Assembly (NCBI RefSeq): GCF_042453785.1
Contig: NC_091664.1
Location: 5,134,501-5,198,500 of the forward strand
Direction of reading: 5' to 3'
Source: Malus domestica
Lineage: Eukaryota > Streptophyta > Magnoliopsida > Rosales > Rosaceae
Length of the DNA: 64,000 nucleotides
Below the pieces are notes generated by a model. It saw only the letters and a program-made list of their open reading frames with translations, was not told where the DNA came from and made no database searches. Shown piece after piece: positions 1 to 12,700 of this stretch; position 1 is the first letter of the stretch, and the number at the start of each line of letters is the position of its first letter. A program made the position numbers and the translations under genes.

Positions 1-1
1 T

Positions 2-2979
2 CAAGGGAAGTTGGTAATTAGACCATCACAACTAAAGGTTGATGCCGAATCCCCATCATTTCTACAAAGAATTCAAGGGGATATCTGTGGACCTATTCAA
101 CCATCTTGTGGACCATTTCGATATTTTATGGTTTTGGTTGATGCATCCACCAGCTGGTCACATGTTTGTCTCTTGTCTACTCGGAATGTAGCTTTTGCGA
201 GACTTCTTGCTCAGATAACTAAGTTACGAGCACAATTCCCAAATTATCCCATTAAATCAATCCGACTTGATAACGCTGGTGAATTTACATCTCAAACCTT
301 TGATGATTACTGCATGATATTGGGCATTGATGTTGAACACCCTGTTCCTCATGTCCATACTCAAAATGGTTTAGCAGAAGCATTGATCAAGCGGCTTCAG
401 TTAATAGCCCGCACTCTGCTTATGAAAACCAAATTGCCAGTTTCTGCATGGGGATATGCCATTCTACATCCTGCATCATTGGTTCGATTGAGACCTATAG
501 CCAACCACCAATACTCCTCAATACAACTCGTGTTTGGACATCAGCCAAACATTTCACATTTACGAGTTTTTGGTTGTGCTGTTTATGTGCCTATTGCACC
601 CCCGCAACGCACTAAATGGGACATCAGCGTAGACTGGGAATTTATGTGGGTTTTGATTCACCATCTATTATTAGATATTTGGAACCCTTGACAGGTGATA
701 TGTTTACAGCTCGTTTTGCTGATTGTCATTTTGATGAGACAGTCTTCCCATCGTTAGGGTGAGAAAAGACCGTTCCAGAAGAACGGAAAGAGCTGACATG
801 GGTTGTTCCCACCTTGTCTCATTTTGATCCTCGAACCCTTCAATGTGAAAATGAAGTGAAAAGGATCGTTCATCTTCAAAGCATTGCCAATCAAATGCCA
901 GATGCATTTAATGACGTTATGAAAGTGACAAAATCGCATATACCAGCTGCAAATGCACCTGCCAGAATTGATGTCCCTGTTGGACAAAATAAAGTGGCAG
1001 CGAATGATTCATCTGGTGCACGCATGAAGTGTGGTAGATCACCAGGTTCAAAAGATTCAGCCCCTCGGAAGAGAAAGACGAGGGCACAACTGAATCCAAA
1101 TGAAATCATTCAGGAAGAGAGAGTAAATGACAAATCCACAATTCATGACTCTGGACTTCCAGAAGAATAAAATGGTCCTGAAGAGACAGAAGTACATGAA
1201 AGCAAAGAAATCTCCATAAATTATGCATGTACTAATGAATTGTGGGATCGGAATGAAATAATCATTGACGATATGTTTGCATTCGCAGTAGCCACTGAAA
1301 TCATATTAAGTGATGATATTGAGCCCCGCTCTGTTGATGAATGCAAACAGAGACAAGATTGGCCTAAGTGGAAAGATGCAATCCAGGCAGAATTAAATTC
1401 CTTGGAAAGGCGAACTGTTTTTGGACCAGTAGTCCAAACCCCAACTGATGTAAACCCCGTAGGTTACAAATGGGTATTTACAAGGAAACGCAATGAGAAA
1501 AACGAGATTGCTAGATACAAAGCACGACTCGTTGCACAAGGCTTTTCACAAAGACCTGGAATTGATTATGAGGAGACATACTCTCCTGTAATGGACACAA
1601 TTACGTTCCGTTACTTAATAAGTTTGGTGATTTCAGAAAAACTTGACATGCGACTTATGGATGTCATCACCGCGTATCTATATGGAGAATTAGATACTGA
1701 CATATATATGAAAGTCCCAGAAGGACTTAAGTTGCCTGAAGCAACAAACAAACCACGGGGTATGTTCTCAATCAAATTAAGGCGATCACTATATGGGCTG
1801 AAAAAATCTGGGCGAATGTGGTATAATCGTCTCAGTGAGTATTTGATTAAAGAAGGATATATCAACAATGTCATCTGCCCTTGTGTGTTCATTAAGAAAT
1901 CCAACTCTGGATTTGCTATAGTGGCAGTATATGTTGATGATATGAACTTAGTTGGGACTCCTGAAGAGCTCCATAAAACTGCTGAATATCTGAAAAGCGA
2001 ATTTGAAATGAAAGACCTTGGGAAAACCAAATATTGTCTAGGCCTGCAGATCGAGCATTGTGTTAGTGGAATTTTGGTCCATCAATCAGCTTACATTGAA
2101 AAAATACTAAAGCGATTTGGCATGGACAAGGCTTATCCACTTAGCACCCCAATGGTCGTTCGTTCTTTAGACATTAAGAAAGATCCATTCCGTCCAAAGG
2201 AAGATGATGAATTGGTCATTGGTCCAGAAGTACCATATTTGAGCGTAATAGGTGCTTTATTGTATTTAGCACAATGTACTAGACCAGATATAGCTTTTTC
2301 AGTTAACTTGTTAGCCAGGTACAGCTCTGCTCCAACAATTCGTCATTGGAAGGGAGTCAAAGATGTTCTACGATACCTTCGTGGGACAACAGATATGGGT
2401 CTCTTCTACTCAGACAAGCCCACAAATGAACAAATCCTTGTTGGATATGTAGATGCTGGTTTTCTCTCCGATCCGCATAAAGCCCGCTCACAAAATGGAT
2501 ATGTGTTCACTAATGGAGATACTGCAATTTCATGGCGATCAACGAAGCAAACGCTAGTTGCAACATCTTCCAATCATTCGGAAATAATTGCTCTACATGA
2601 AGCAAGTCGTGAATGTTCTTGGTTAAGATCAATGATCCATCACATCCGGAATTCATGTGGTCTACCTTCAAAGACAGACACTCCAACTGTCATCCATGAA
2701 TATAATGCAGCCTGTGTCGCCCAGATGAATGAATGATTTATCAAAGGTGATAAGACTAAACACATATCTCCAAGATTTTTCAGTGCACATGAGCTTCAGA
2801 AGGCTAAAGTTATTGAAGTCAGACAAATCCGTTCCAATGAAAATTTAGCAGACTTGTTCACCAAATCTCTACCAAAGTGCATATTTCAGAAGCTGGTGCA
2901 GGGAATCGGATTACGTCGGCTTACAAATTTGAAGAATGCAGAATCAGGGGGAGATCCAATTCAGGGGGAGCATCCATGA
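2..2979 (+). pseudogene. copia pol polyprotein remnant (integrase, RT, RNase H), disrupted
   Basis: The integrase core is open from the left edge to about 635. It keeps the DNAGEF block and the downstream QNGLAEA block that carries the last acidic residue of the DDE triad. A frameshift at about 617-636 moves the frame, after which the linker carries stops at 760-762 (TGA) and 1168-1170 (TAA). The reverse transcriptase reads cleanly from 1240: the YKARLVAQGF motif lies near 1520, the catalytic YVDD at 1930-1941 and SLYGLKKSGRMWY near 1790. RNase H follows with GYVDAGFLSDPHKARSQNGY near 2450. A TGA at 2734-2736 cuts RNase H, and the frame then continues to a natural stop near 2979. At least four lesions make this a dead copy. 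Confidence 0.9.
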
Positions 2980-2989
2980 TACATGCATG

Positions 2990-3160
2990 TTGTACTCTTT
3001 TTCCTTCGCTTAGGATTTTTCCCACTGGGTTTTTCCTATCAAGGTTTTAACGAGGCAACATAAGCATGCTCAACACCATCTGGATAAAGTTGTACTCTTT
3101 TTCCTTCGCTATGTTTTTTTTTCCCACAGGGTTTTTCCAAGCAAGGTTTTAATGAGGCAA
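2990..3160 (+). repeat. Duplicated ~70-bp copia leader-like module before the LTR
   Basis: Two direct copies of a TGTACTCTTTTTCCTTCGCT...GTTTTTCC...AAGGTTTTAA...GAGGCA module lie at about 2990-3058 and 3090-3160, spaced about 100 bp. They sit between the end of pol and the polypurine tract. The copies differ at several bases, so the duplication is not recent. Confidence 0.75.
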
Positions 3161-3192
3161 CTGATGTTGATATGTGGGCATCCAAGGGGGAG

Positions 3193-3464
3193 TGTTGTAA
3201 ATAGTATAATATGTATGCCCACATGCATACAGTGAACATGTCATATGTTTAACAGTGTTTTTGTTTGTTTCCATGGTGATGCTCTATAAATAGAGCTTTA
3301 CGAATGTTCAACAAAGCAGAGAGAAAAAGGAAAAGAAAATATCTAATAGCAATAATATACATTACTTCCTCTGCAACAACTTGTGTTGGTATAATACTCT
3401 GCAACTGCTTCGTTCCTGTCCCGAATAAAGGTTATCTCTCTATAACTTTTACATTTTTATAACA
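3193..3464 (+). repeat. Probable 3' LTR of the copia element
   Basis: It begins TGTTGTAAAT directly after a GGGGGAG purine tract. A palindrome-like TATA region (GCTCTATAAATAGAGC) lies at 3281-3296, a plausible LTR promoter. A TG...CA ending at AACA (3461-3464) gives about 272 bp, short but normal for plant copia LTRs. The 5' LTR is not in the window, so the end cannot be confirmed. Confidence 0.65.
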
Positions 3465-3519
3465 AAAAGCAATATTAAAGCGCTTTGTAATTTTTAACAT
3501 GAGTAATATAACTATATAT

Positions 3520-3740
3520 AATTATGGGGGTGATGGTAGGGACAATGGTGGAGTTATAGTGGTGGTGTCAATAGTAGAGCGTGATGGTTGGAGTGAGGAG
3601 GTAGCAATGGTGATTAGCAGAAGGGGTGACAATTATGGTAGTGGTTGTGGCGGTGGCGGTGACAACAATGGGGGCATCGATGGTGATGGCAGCAATGATA
3701 GGGGTATGGAGATGGTGCCAATAGTCGAGTGTGGCTAAGG
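3520..3740. repeat. GGT/GGTGGT-rich degenerate simple sequence
   Basis: An imperfect GGTGGTGAT-style repeat fills this stretch. It leaves a 79-codon glycine/valine-rich frame that I read as a by-product of composition. A reverse-complement relative in style (CCACCACC-rich) occurs near 31.5 kb. Confidence 0.6.
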
Positions 3741-4012
3741 TTCTGTTTGATATTGTTTTTCTTTCACCAAATAAAACAAGTCTATTTAGACAAAAATTTA
3801 TGTATGTTATTTTTTAATTAGCACAAGATGTCATCGTAGTGTTATACCCATGGTATATAAGTCCCTCTCTCATTTATTGTAATATCTGGTTGTATCAAAA
3901 CAAGAAGGGAAAAAACATTTCGATACTAAATATCGAATGGCTCAATATTCTTAACTTGTGTTCGTTTTTGTAATATACATATATTGATTTTTGAACATTG
4001 TCAATAAATTAA

Positions 4013-4208
4013 GGGTTTGTTTGGAAATGCTTTTAAAATGACTAAATGTGCTATTGGTAAAAGTGTTTCTGGGTTCCAAAAGTACTTGAGGTGCTTTCTG
4101 CAATAAGCGCATTTCAAGATTTACTTGCACTTTTACTAATGATTGGTTCTAAAAACATTCTCATAAAAAACAATTTCAGTTATTTTAAAAACACTTCCAA
4201 ACGAATGC
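4013..4208. mobile_element. Tourist/Harbinger-like MITE, ~196 bp
   Basis: The ends are imperfect inverted repeats: GGGTTTGTTTGGAAATGC at the left, and at the right the complement of GCATTCGTTTGGAAGTG. The repeats extend about 30 bp inward through a TTTTAAAAT block. TAA flanks both sides (4010-4012 and 4209-4211), matching the 3-bp target duplication of PIF/Harbinger elements. A related copy lies at about 49129-49362. Confidence 0.65.
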
Positions 4209-4683
4209 TAAGTGTAGCTAGCTCTTGAGAGCTTTGACATTAAACCTCCAGCAAATCATATGGGTTTGATTGATTGGATATTTTATACGATTTCTCCTTT
4301 GTTCCTTGAAAAGCTATTTACAACCAGTTATCAAATTTGCGATCAAAGAAATAAGTTAGGTTCGTACGGTAATGTTTTATAAAACGATTTTGAAGAACTA
4401 TTTTGTAAAACAAAAAGGACAGAATTTTGCATTTTTATGATTTGAAAATGCGTGCGTCTGGTAGTTTAATCTGAGAGCAGTTTTTGAAAATGAAAACATT
4501 TCCAACTGGTTTGTGTTTGATGATAGTAGTGTTTTTGTAATGTAACTAAGATGATAAAAAACAACAGTAAATTTGTGTTTAATAGCAACGTGTGGCCGTT
4601 TAATGATCTCGTTGAAGTGTTTGGTTTAACAATTTTCATAATATAATATTATGTAGGTTAACATTTGATTTGTATGGAATAAG

Positions 4684-5101
4684 ACCATCTCCAAACGAGA
4701 TGTCAAATTTTGAACATAAAATTTAAATTTTGACCGCTTATGTGATACTTTAACATCTTTTAAAGTTTTGTTCTCCAACCGATATGTCAAATTAAATTAT
4801 TATTTTATTATTTTATAAAATAAATTATTAAACTAATTAAAATTTAATACAAAAACATTTAAAATTTAATTTGTAATTTGTTCATCTTCCTTGATTGAAA
4901 AGAAGAAAAAAGTAGGATAATTATATCCATAAACTCAACATTAATTATAATAAATGATTAAACTAATTAAAAATTAATAAAATACATTTAATAATTAATA
5001 AAACAAAACATTTGAAGCTGCTGTCAAATTTGACAGCCACCTCTTTTGCTGTCAATCCATGTCATCGCAACATAAAATTTGGCACTTCGGTTGGAAAATA
5101 T
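4684..5101. mobile_element. Putative MITE, ~420 bp, AT-rich
   Basis: The left end CTCCAAACGAGATGTCAAATTTT pairs imperfectly with the right end, whose complement reads TTCCAACCGAAGTGCCAAATTTT. The interior is very AT-rich with no coding frame. Target duplication is not clear. Confidence 0.5.
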
Positions 5102-5206
5102 TAGTGTGATATTTTTTTTTACTGTTATAGCTGATGTATACATTTTAGTCATAAGATCTCATTGTAATTTACTCCTGTTTTCAGAAGGAATGAAAAAAAA
5201 AAAAAA

Positions 5207-5355
5207 AACCTAATGAAAAGGGATTGAAAACTTTTAGTTTTAACGATAAGGACAAAACAAATGGTAAAGTGAATAGTACCAAGATTGACTTTTTAGTGTT
5301 AAAATGTGGTTTTTCGTTAAAGTAAACAGTACCATGAGCTTTTCGTTAAAGTTCC
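5207..5355 (-). mobile_element. ~150-bp dispersed repeat, copy 1 (inverted relative to copy 2)
   Basis: This holds the blocks CTTTTCGTTAAAG, GTGGTTTTTCGTTAAAGT, AAGTGAATAGTACCAAGATTGAC and TAACGATAAGGACAAAA. The reverse complement of the same series occurs at 6033-6177. I recognise the type as abundant in apple-like genomes, from general memory only. Confidence 0.7.
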
Positions 5356-5725
5356 ACAAAAAAAAATGGTACGCTTCCCCTTCTGTTCTCATGTTCATCT
5401 CGCGTCGCCTTTTTTCATCGGTCACATCATGTTTTCCTACTCTCAAGCTATATACTATGCAACCCTCATTTGCGGTTTAGAATTGGATTCAAAGCAAGCT
5501 TGAAGTTGTGTCCTAGACTCCTAGTTAGGGTTGTCCAATGATTATGACAGTCAGGTAACTATGATTATTTATCCATAGCCAATTTCAAGCTTGAGCAGTG
5601 ACCATAATTCAGCATGTAAAATTGCTCCTGCACCTAGGTGAGCAGTGAATCCAAAATTCAATCAGATTTCCAATCCCTACTAAGACCCCCTCACCCAAGC
5701 TAAGAGAGCTTCACTTCAGTTCTTA

Positions 5726-6027
5726 GGGCTGGATTGGTATTTGAAAAAAAGCTGCTCTTACTGTGCTGTGAAAATAAACGGCTGTGAAATAAAGTTATAA
5801 AGTGTTTGGTAAACTTTTTTGTAAAAATGCTTTTGAAAAAAAAACAGTATTATAATGTTTGGTAAACTTTTATGTAAAACAAATGTGAAAAAAAACCGAT
5901 TTTTCAAAGCTAGGTTTTGCAACTTCTTGTTTTTGGCTTTTTTTCATCCAAAACTGTGAAAAAAAAGCTGAAGTTGAATGTTTACCAAACACAAAAAAAA
6001 CCCCAGCTTTTTTTCATACCAGCTTTT
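5726..6027. mobile_element. Putative MITE, ~300 bp
   Basis: The left side TTGGTATTTGAAAAAAAGCTG pairs with the complement of CAGCTTTTTTTCATACCAG at the right. Inner blocks GTGTTTGGTAAAC (left) and GTTTACCAAACAC (right) also pair. This gives nested inverted repeats and no coding frame. Confidence 0.55.
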
Positions 6028-6032
6028 ATTTT

Positions 6033-6177
6033 AGGAACTTTAACGAAAAGCACCCGGTACTGTTCACTTTAACGAAAAACCACATTTTTACACTAAAAAA
6101 TCAATCCTGGTACTATTCACTTTACCCTTTATTTTGTCCTTATCATTCAAACTCAAAGTTTTTCATTAGTTTTCCTT
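6033..6177 (+). mobile_element. ~150-bp dispersed repeat, copy 2
   Basis: It reads GGAACTTTAACGAAAAGC, then a GGTACTGTTCACTTTAACG block, CAATCCTGGTACTATTCACT and a TTTTGTCCTTATC block. These are the reverse complements of blocks at 5207-5355, so the pair could fold into a long hairpin across about 0.68 kb. Confidence 0.7.
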
Positions 6178-6786
6178 TTATTTTAATCACCTAAATCCCA
6201 AACTGCACCTTAGTGGCCTATTATTCAAGGGTACGTTAGCCTTGAACCAATTTTGGGCATATTGCAGAATACAATCACAGCAGGACCATTGGGGAAGCAA
6301 AAATCCAGGTCAAAAACCTTAAGAACATCTCTACTTCCCATCATACCAACAAGCAACAGCAAAAATAAGACTCCAATCAAGCCCAACAAACCTGATTTAG
6401 AGTACTTCAAAGTTTGACTCGAACCCTCACGCACCCTCAACATCAGTTTAAATAAATCAAACAGAAACACGGTCAAGATTAAACAGGAGTGTTTGAGAAG
6501 TAAAAAAATTATCAGGTCCAAACAATTCAAACCATGCACTTGGACTTGATTTTATCATCTGTAGATTCTGTACAAGGATTCAGTTTTAAGAAGTGCTCGA
6601 GTTTGCTCCTCTTGACGCGTAACATAAATAGGTTGTCATTATACTACAGTACTGTTTACCAGGGAGAATGTAGAGTTTTCAAACACACAAAATATTGAAT
6701 TTATAAATACATACACGCGGGCACACAACAGATGATCCTTGAACTAGAGCTGCCATTTGTAATATGCCAATCCTGCATTCCGATCA

Positions 6787-9700
6787 TCAGAAGATGTAGT
6801 TGGGCAGCTGGAGGGGAAACCGTGCCACTGCAACTTCAAACGGGCCACCCTTTGGCACCCTCAAACTAAAACCAGAGACACAACACAAGTTACAACTATC
6901 AAATGATATACTTATGATATTGCTTCCATAAAGCCTTTCAACAGAGTGGAGTGGCAAACTTAATATGTATATCTATGATTGTTACAAAATAGATTTTATG
7001 CACACAAGAGTCATAATTGATATGTTCATACAGATTTTGGCTAACAACCGGAATTCAAAACTAGAAAAATTCAAAGTTCGTGATACAGAAAAATCAAGTT
7101 GGTGAAAGATCAGCCAAGTAGGAACGTCCTTCAACATAACTACTTTTGATATGGTGGAAGTTGCTCCTATGTAGCTCCGAATGACAAAACATAAAGTCCT
7201 GGCTTTATGGAGTTTGGTTAGCCTCTTCTCTCTTGCTCTTATTACTCGTCTAACTACCCCATTTCTTGTCCAAAACTACACTTAAAAAAATATCCAGCTA
7301 AAATATGTTGCTTTGGCTTTTCCATGAATTCAATTCGATGCTATTTCTACTCTATATTATGGGTTAAAGCAATTCCTTAGAGATTCTACATTCCAAGTAA
7401 AGTTCTCAATCATCCCAATCTTAAACCAACAACTCAACAGGCTGAGAGTATGGGTCAACTAGGGGCTTATTTGGGAGCTTCGACAGGAAACACTGTTGCT
7501 CATAATTACTTAGCAAAAGCTTCAAGTTTTTTCTGCCAAACGTGATCATAAGCACTTTTGGTTATCAGAAAACAGTTTTGGCCCTTTCAGCAGTCTCAAA
7601 CATGCCCAAAATCAGAGTCATAAGCATCATGCACCAATCTTAAAATCTGAACTAAAACCCCAGGTGCTAACTGAAGAAGGAAAATTACAGTGGAAAGAAA
7701 AAATCACATATTATTTTCCGTCTCTTCATTGGCAAGGACAAAATCTAAACAGGCAAAAAAAACCCTTTTCTTTTTATCACGGGAATAAAGAAATAGCTGA
7801 ATCAGTTCAAGCAAAGGAACCGCCAGTGCTCCAAGGTTGTATATAACCACAATACGATGCTTTTCAATCTTGGTCCAAACAAAACAAAATATGCTTTCAA
7901 TCAAATTTTGGGTGCCACATAATCTACTTAGGAAGAAAACATAAAAGTTGTTGTACAGGAATTTAGGTCAAGTACCTGCCAGGGACAAATGTAAAAGAAC
8001 CTTCAATAGAACCTGAAGAAGATGGTAGACAAGAGTAACTCTCATAAACAAATTCCTCTTCACCTGGACGCAAGAGTGGGTACTGCAAACATGTAGAAGT
8101 ATAAGATTTCTAACAGAAAATTTATTCCCTTTTCATGCGTAGTTTATATTACAATCAGAAGTGTGACCTCCAAAATAATTTTAACACTTGTCTACTTTTC
8201 TTCTTCTCAAGTGGAACCCAAAATTTATTAAAAAAGTCAAACGTGCAATTGTGGAGGAGTCCACTCTCAAATTAAATCACTCACTCTAACTGCCTAAACA
8301 ATATACATGACAATTAAGAATTAGACTTCCAAACCACAACACATAAATTCACAGCAGCAATGCTGACAAGGAAGGCTTCCTAAATTCTAAAGAAATGTAG
8401 ACAAAAACTAACTCAATTTCAATGCTCACCATCACCCACCCATGTGTTCCTGAAAAAGCTTTATATTTGACTCCATAAAAATGACTAAAATGATAAGATA
8501 CACCTTGAGAAATATATTTTCAAGGGGTTTGCCTTGATGTCTGAGCATGGATTTAGCAATCCAACCATTAGTAGCAATTCCATACTTACTCCTATCAACC
8601 TTATGCCACAAAGAGTCAGCTTACAAAGGGTATCTCCACAACGACTTCCCAATAAATGCTTTATTTTTCTCATTAAATTAACCACACCTATGCTCCCTTA
8701 TCCTTGCTTCTATCCACCAAGTGATCGTTCCTTCCTCCTCTCTCCTCTTTCTCCCTCTCCTGCGACCCTATCTTTTTAGATCTCTTTGTCTAGTTTAAGT
8801 CGTAAGATTTAAAAAATTTAAATTGCAAACCAATCAAGTTTTTTCGTCTTGAAGAAAATTGTTTTCAAGAAATGTTTTAAGAAATGATAAAAAATTTAAA
8901 ATAGGATACAAAACAGCCCCTAAATTCTCAGAGTATCCAACGTGCTATATTTATAAAGACAAATGCTGCAGGGACTTGGTCAAAAAGCGAGTCTCCCCGA
9001 ACTCTCCCGCCACGTATACTCCCTCTCTAATGCATCAATCCTGTATATGGGCCCCACCATTGTTACGATTAAAATTAAAATTTTATTTTTCTCTCCTCTC
9101 CAGCATCTTTTCTTATCACCTCACTGAAAAACTTAACAGCATCTTCTCTTCATCTTCACTGGATTAAAACTCACTTCACCTTCCTCCTCGCTTCTCCTCT
9201 GTTTGCATCATGGCAGATGTACCATCACCGCCATCACCGCCATCACCTCAACATGAAGTCCTCCTCCATGAATGTAAAACCCGGAAATTTCCAAATCTGA
9301 AAACTCAGATCAATATAGAAGAACTAATTTTTCCTTTTGTCTTTCTCATCACCAAAATTGCTTTAGGTAGTTAATGAAAGCTAAAATGGGTTTGAGCATC
9401 ATATATTAATTCTTTCAATCTTGTGAATTTGAGAAATATAAATTAATATTAAAACATTAATGGTGAGATTTGAGACAGCGGCATATCCAAACCGCAGATC
9501 TGCTAGATGATGAACCATGAGAAGGTGGAATAGAGAACTGGAATTTTGGCAGCCATGGTTACCAATTCATGGTTTGAGTTTACTGGAATTTTTGCAGGGA
9601 ATTAATGGTTTTTTTTCCGTCCATCAGGAAGGAGAGGGAGAGTGATGAAGGACAGAGAAATTATGATTTTCAATTGCACTTTTATCTTTGAATTATTTTA

Positions 9701-12700
9701 ATAGTGCGACCCATGTCTAATTTAATTCAGGACGCATGTATGGAGAGTCTTGCCGGACTCACTTTTGAGTGAATCTGGCTAGCATTTCTCTTTTATAAAA
9801 AAAATCTGCATGGTTTAGAAGGAAAATAAGTCTTCTGGTAAGAGTAACACACCTCAGCCAAGTGAGCTATACGGATTAAGCAGATATTAGGACTAGTAAC
9901 TATGACATGGCATCAGCAGATTGTTTAAAACAAATTATTTGAAATACGTTTATAGGGTCATGTCTTTAAACACCCCTCCATTGAAAGGTGGATAACCGTC
10001 TATCTACTAAAGGGAAGAAGAGTGATTCAATTAGATTCTGGAAAAAAAATCTGATAATAGAAGCAACTGACCAAGTGAAATCGTACCTGTCCAATAACAG
10101 CTTCTCCTCCAACATCAGCTACCACAACATCATTAGAACGAATGATCCAGTGCCTCCTATTCAACTGACAAGAGCTGAATGGCATTCCATTAATCACACA
10201 TCCTTCGGGAAGAAGGGACATGCGGATCGAATAAGAAAATGTATACTTTTCAGAAGTATTTTCAAGATCAGCACACTCTGGGACAAACACAGCAGAAGCA
10301 CGAACCTAAAACAAAAATCACAGTATAAATATTTATATTGCAATTGAAAAGTTAAAGTAGTCATTCATGTAATTGCATTCAGAATTACTGTCAAACAAAT
10401 CACTGTGACGGACAGTATTTTGTAAGAAGAATGGACAGACCAATAGTGTTTTAGAACAAGTAATATAACTATAATCATGCATAGTAATGTTTAAGAACTT
10501 AAAAGTCCCCCATAAAATGAGGGAGGTCGCAAGCAAAACAAATTTTGGATCCAGCTTTCCAGCTCATGTCTGACATGTGAGGTCCCTAAGATATTTTCTA
10601 TCTGGAAACTATTGGCACCTTCTAACAGCGTAGATATTACCTGCTTATTTATCAAGAAAAGAGGTAATGAGGAACTAAATGTGGGTTTGCTGACTTCAAT
10701 TCAGGCACAGTAACAATCTACAATCAGGCGATTCTCAATGCAAATGCCCATGATACAAAGTTAAATCTGTTCATTCCAATATACATCAACCACAACATAT
10801 ACTTTCCATATTTATTTGTTTTTGACTAGCCCCAAGAGAGAGGAAATAAAAGGAAATCATTATGCAAAGGATTGCACACTTTCAAAGACATGTGAATGAA
10901 AAAATACACACAATTGACTACCTTTACGCCATTCGTTATAGCAGTGGAACAGAGAGGGGATTCTTCTGGAAACTGACTGATGGTTCTGAAATTTTCTTCT
11001 TGACGAAGTTTAATAATGCCATTTTCTAAACGACGGCCATGCTCTTCTAACCAAAGCAGCATGCCATCCTGCTGTTGATCAACATTGCAATCATGAATTG
11101 AACTTATCAACGCATCTGGTACGCAAGGAAGCATTTGCCCATCAGTTGGAAGATTTCTGGTACCAACATAGAGTTGACCACTTGTACAGTTCAGGAAAAA
11201 TAACTTCCCGCTATATGCACAAGAATCCGCCACAACAACATATTCTGATCTACCAGTAAAACCCAGTTTACGTCTGATCTTCATTGTTTCTAAGACTACC
11301 TGACGTAAAGGCATCAAATACACAGTTACCAAGTGGTCATAAAATGCATAACCACCTATAAGTCCCAATGGACAGCCAACCAGGCTATTTTGAAAATGTT
11401 TTTCCTCAAAAGCTTGACCATTATGAAAACGATAGAGGATCCTTGTTGGAAGAGGAAGTTTCACTTTCAAGATTTTCTCCACCTCTTGTATATCAGCTTC
11501 TGATGCACCCTTTTTCAGTGTAGAAACAGCCTCTGGAAAATTAATAGTCAACCAGTTTCTAATTTTGTCCCAGCATCTTTTGACTCGCTTTACAAGCGAC
11601 CAAGGATACATTTTAAAAGATACACGCCATAGTTGGTAACTTTCCTGAAGAGAGGAGGTGTGTTATTAAAAATAATATTATTTGACAAGATATTAAATAT
11701 ATAAAAAATTCAAAAAGGTGTCAACCCTGCTACTCGAAATATGATCCATGAAATCTTCACGGCTACAGAGCTCCATGAAGTGTTAGACAATCATACACAC
11801 CAAAATAGTGAAGCTGCTAGGAAATGAGCAAAATATGTAATATCATGTTAACACGCCATCACATGCAGCCCCATTCTGCATGTGGAGAGGCAAAGAAATG
11901 TAAACAGAGAAAGACATATAAGTACCTCCCCACCCTGCACCTTGAAACCCAAAAAAAGAAGTGGGGAACAGTGTTTAGAGGTTTAGAATCCAGGACCTTC
12001 TACAAATCAAAGCTCTGATACCAAGTTGGACGATAACTAGACCTCAAAGAATTAAGCCATTAGGTGATGGCCCCAAACATGGATCAAGCAAAAAAGGACT
12101 ATATTCCTTGGAAATCAAGCCATGTCTCACAGCGGTGCTACAAGTTTTGGACCAAATATGATATGTATAATGCATTTAAGCAAAAAAACTGAGAAGCTTA
12201 CCGCAAGAACTGCACAAAAAGTCTAAGTAGACATCTAAAAGACCATGAGACTGCACATATCAGCTCTCGGTCATCCCATAGACGCTCAAGAAACAATACT
12301 CGCTAAAGTATGTTTCCAATTTAGAATCGAGAAGCAAATTTGAACCAAACAAACCCGTACCCACTACCCACACTATTATTTTAACTAGACCCATAACATG
12401 ACAAGGCATGGATTTCATATGGAACACCACGCCGGAGCCTTGACCCCTTAAAATTTGAGTCTTCAACCCAAGTTCCCAACCGATCAATCCGTCATGTTTA
12501 TACGCAGTCTGTGCAAAAGCCTATGATGGATTTCCTATGAAATTTCCACAAATACAATCGACCCAAATCAAAATGGAAGAATTTCAATCTTTTAACAACT
12601 TTGGAGAGAAATGAGAGGTCCCCATAAAACCAACCCAGAACCCAAAACACAGAAGTAAACACCAACCCACAAACCAGACTGAAAATTCAACATTTTTTCA

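Larger units (their letters stand above)
1..3464 (+). mobile_element. Ty1/copia LTR retrotransposon, 3' part, degenerate
   Basis: Running left to right, the sequence shows integrase, reverse transcriptase, RNase H, a polypurine tract and a probable 3' LTR. Integrase before reverse transcriptase is the Ty1/copia (Pseudoviridae) order. Gag, protease and the 5' LTR lie outside the window, so age from LTR divergence cannot be judged. The purine-rich tract at about 3181-3192 sits directly before a TGTTG start, as expected for plus-strand priming. The coding part has several disabling lesions, so the copy looks non-autonomous. The right boundary at 3464 is a best guess from an ...AACA end. Confidence 0.88.

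Noticed and set aside
3499..3738. 79-codon Gly/Val-rich frame
   Set aside because: It follows a GGT-rich degenerate repeat, with no family match and no splice context.
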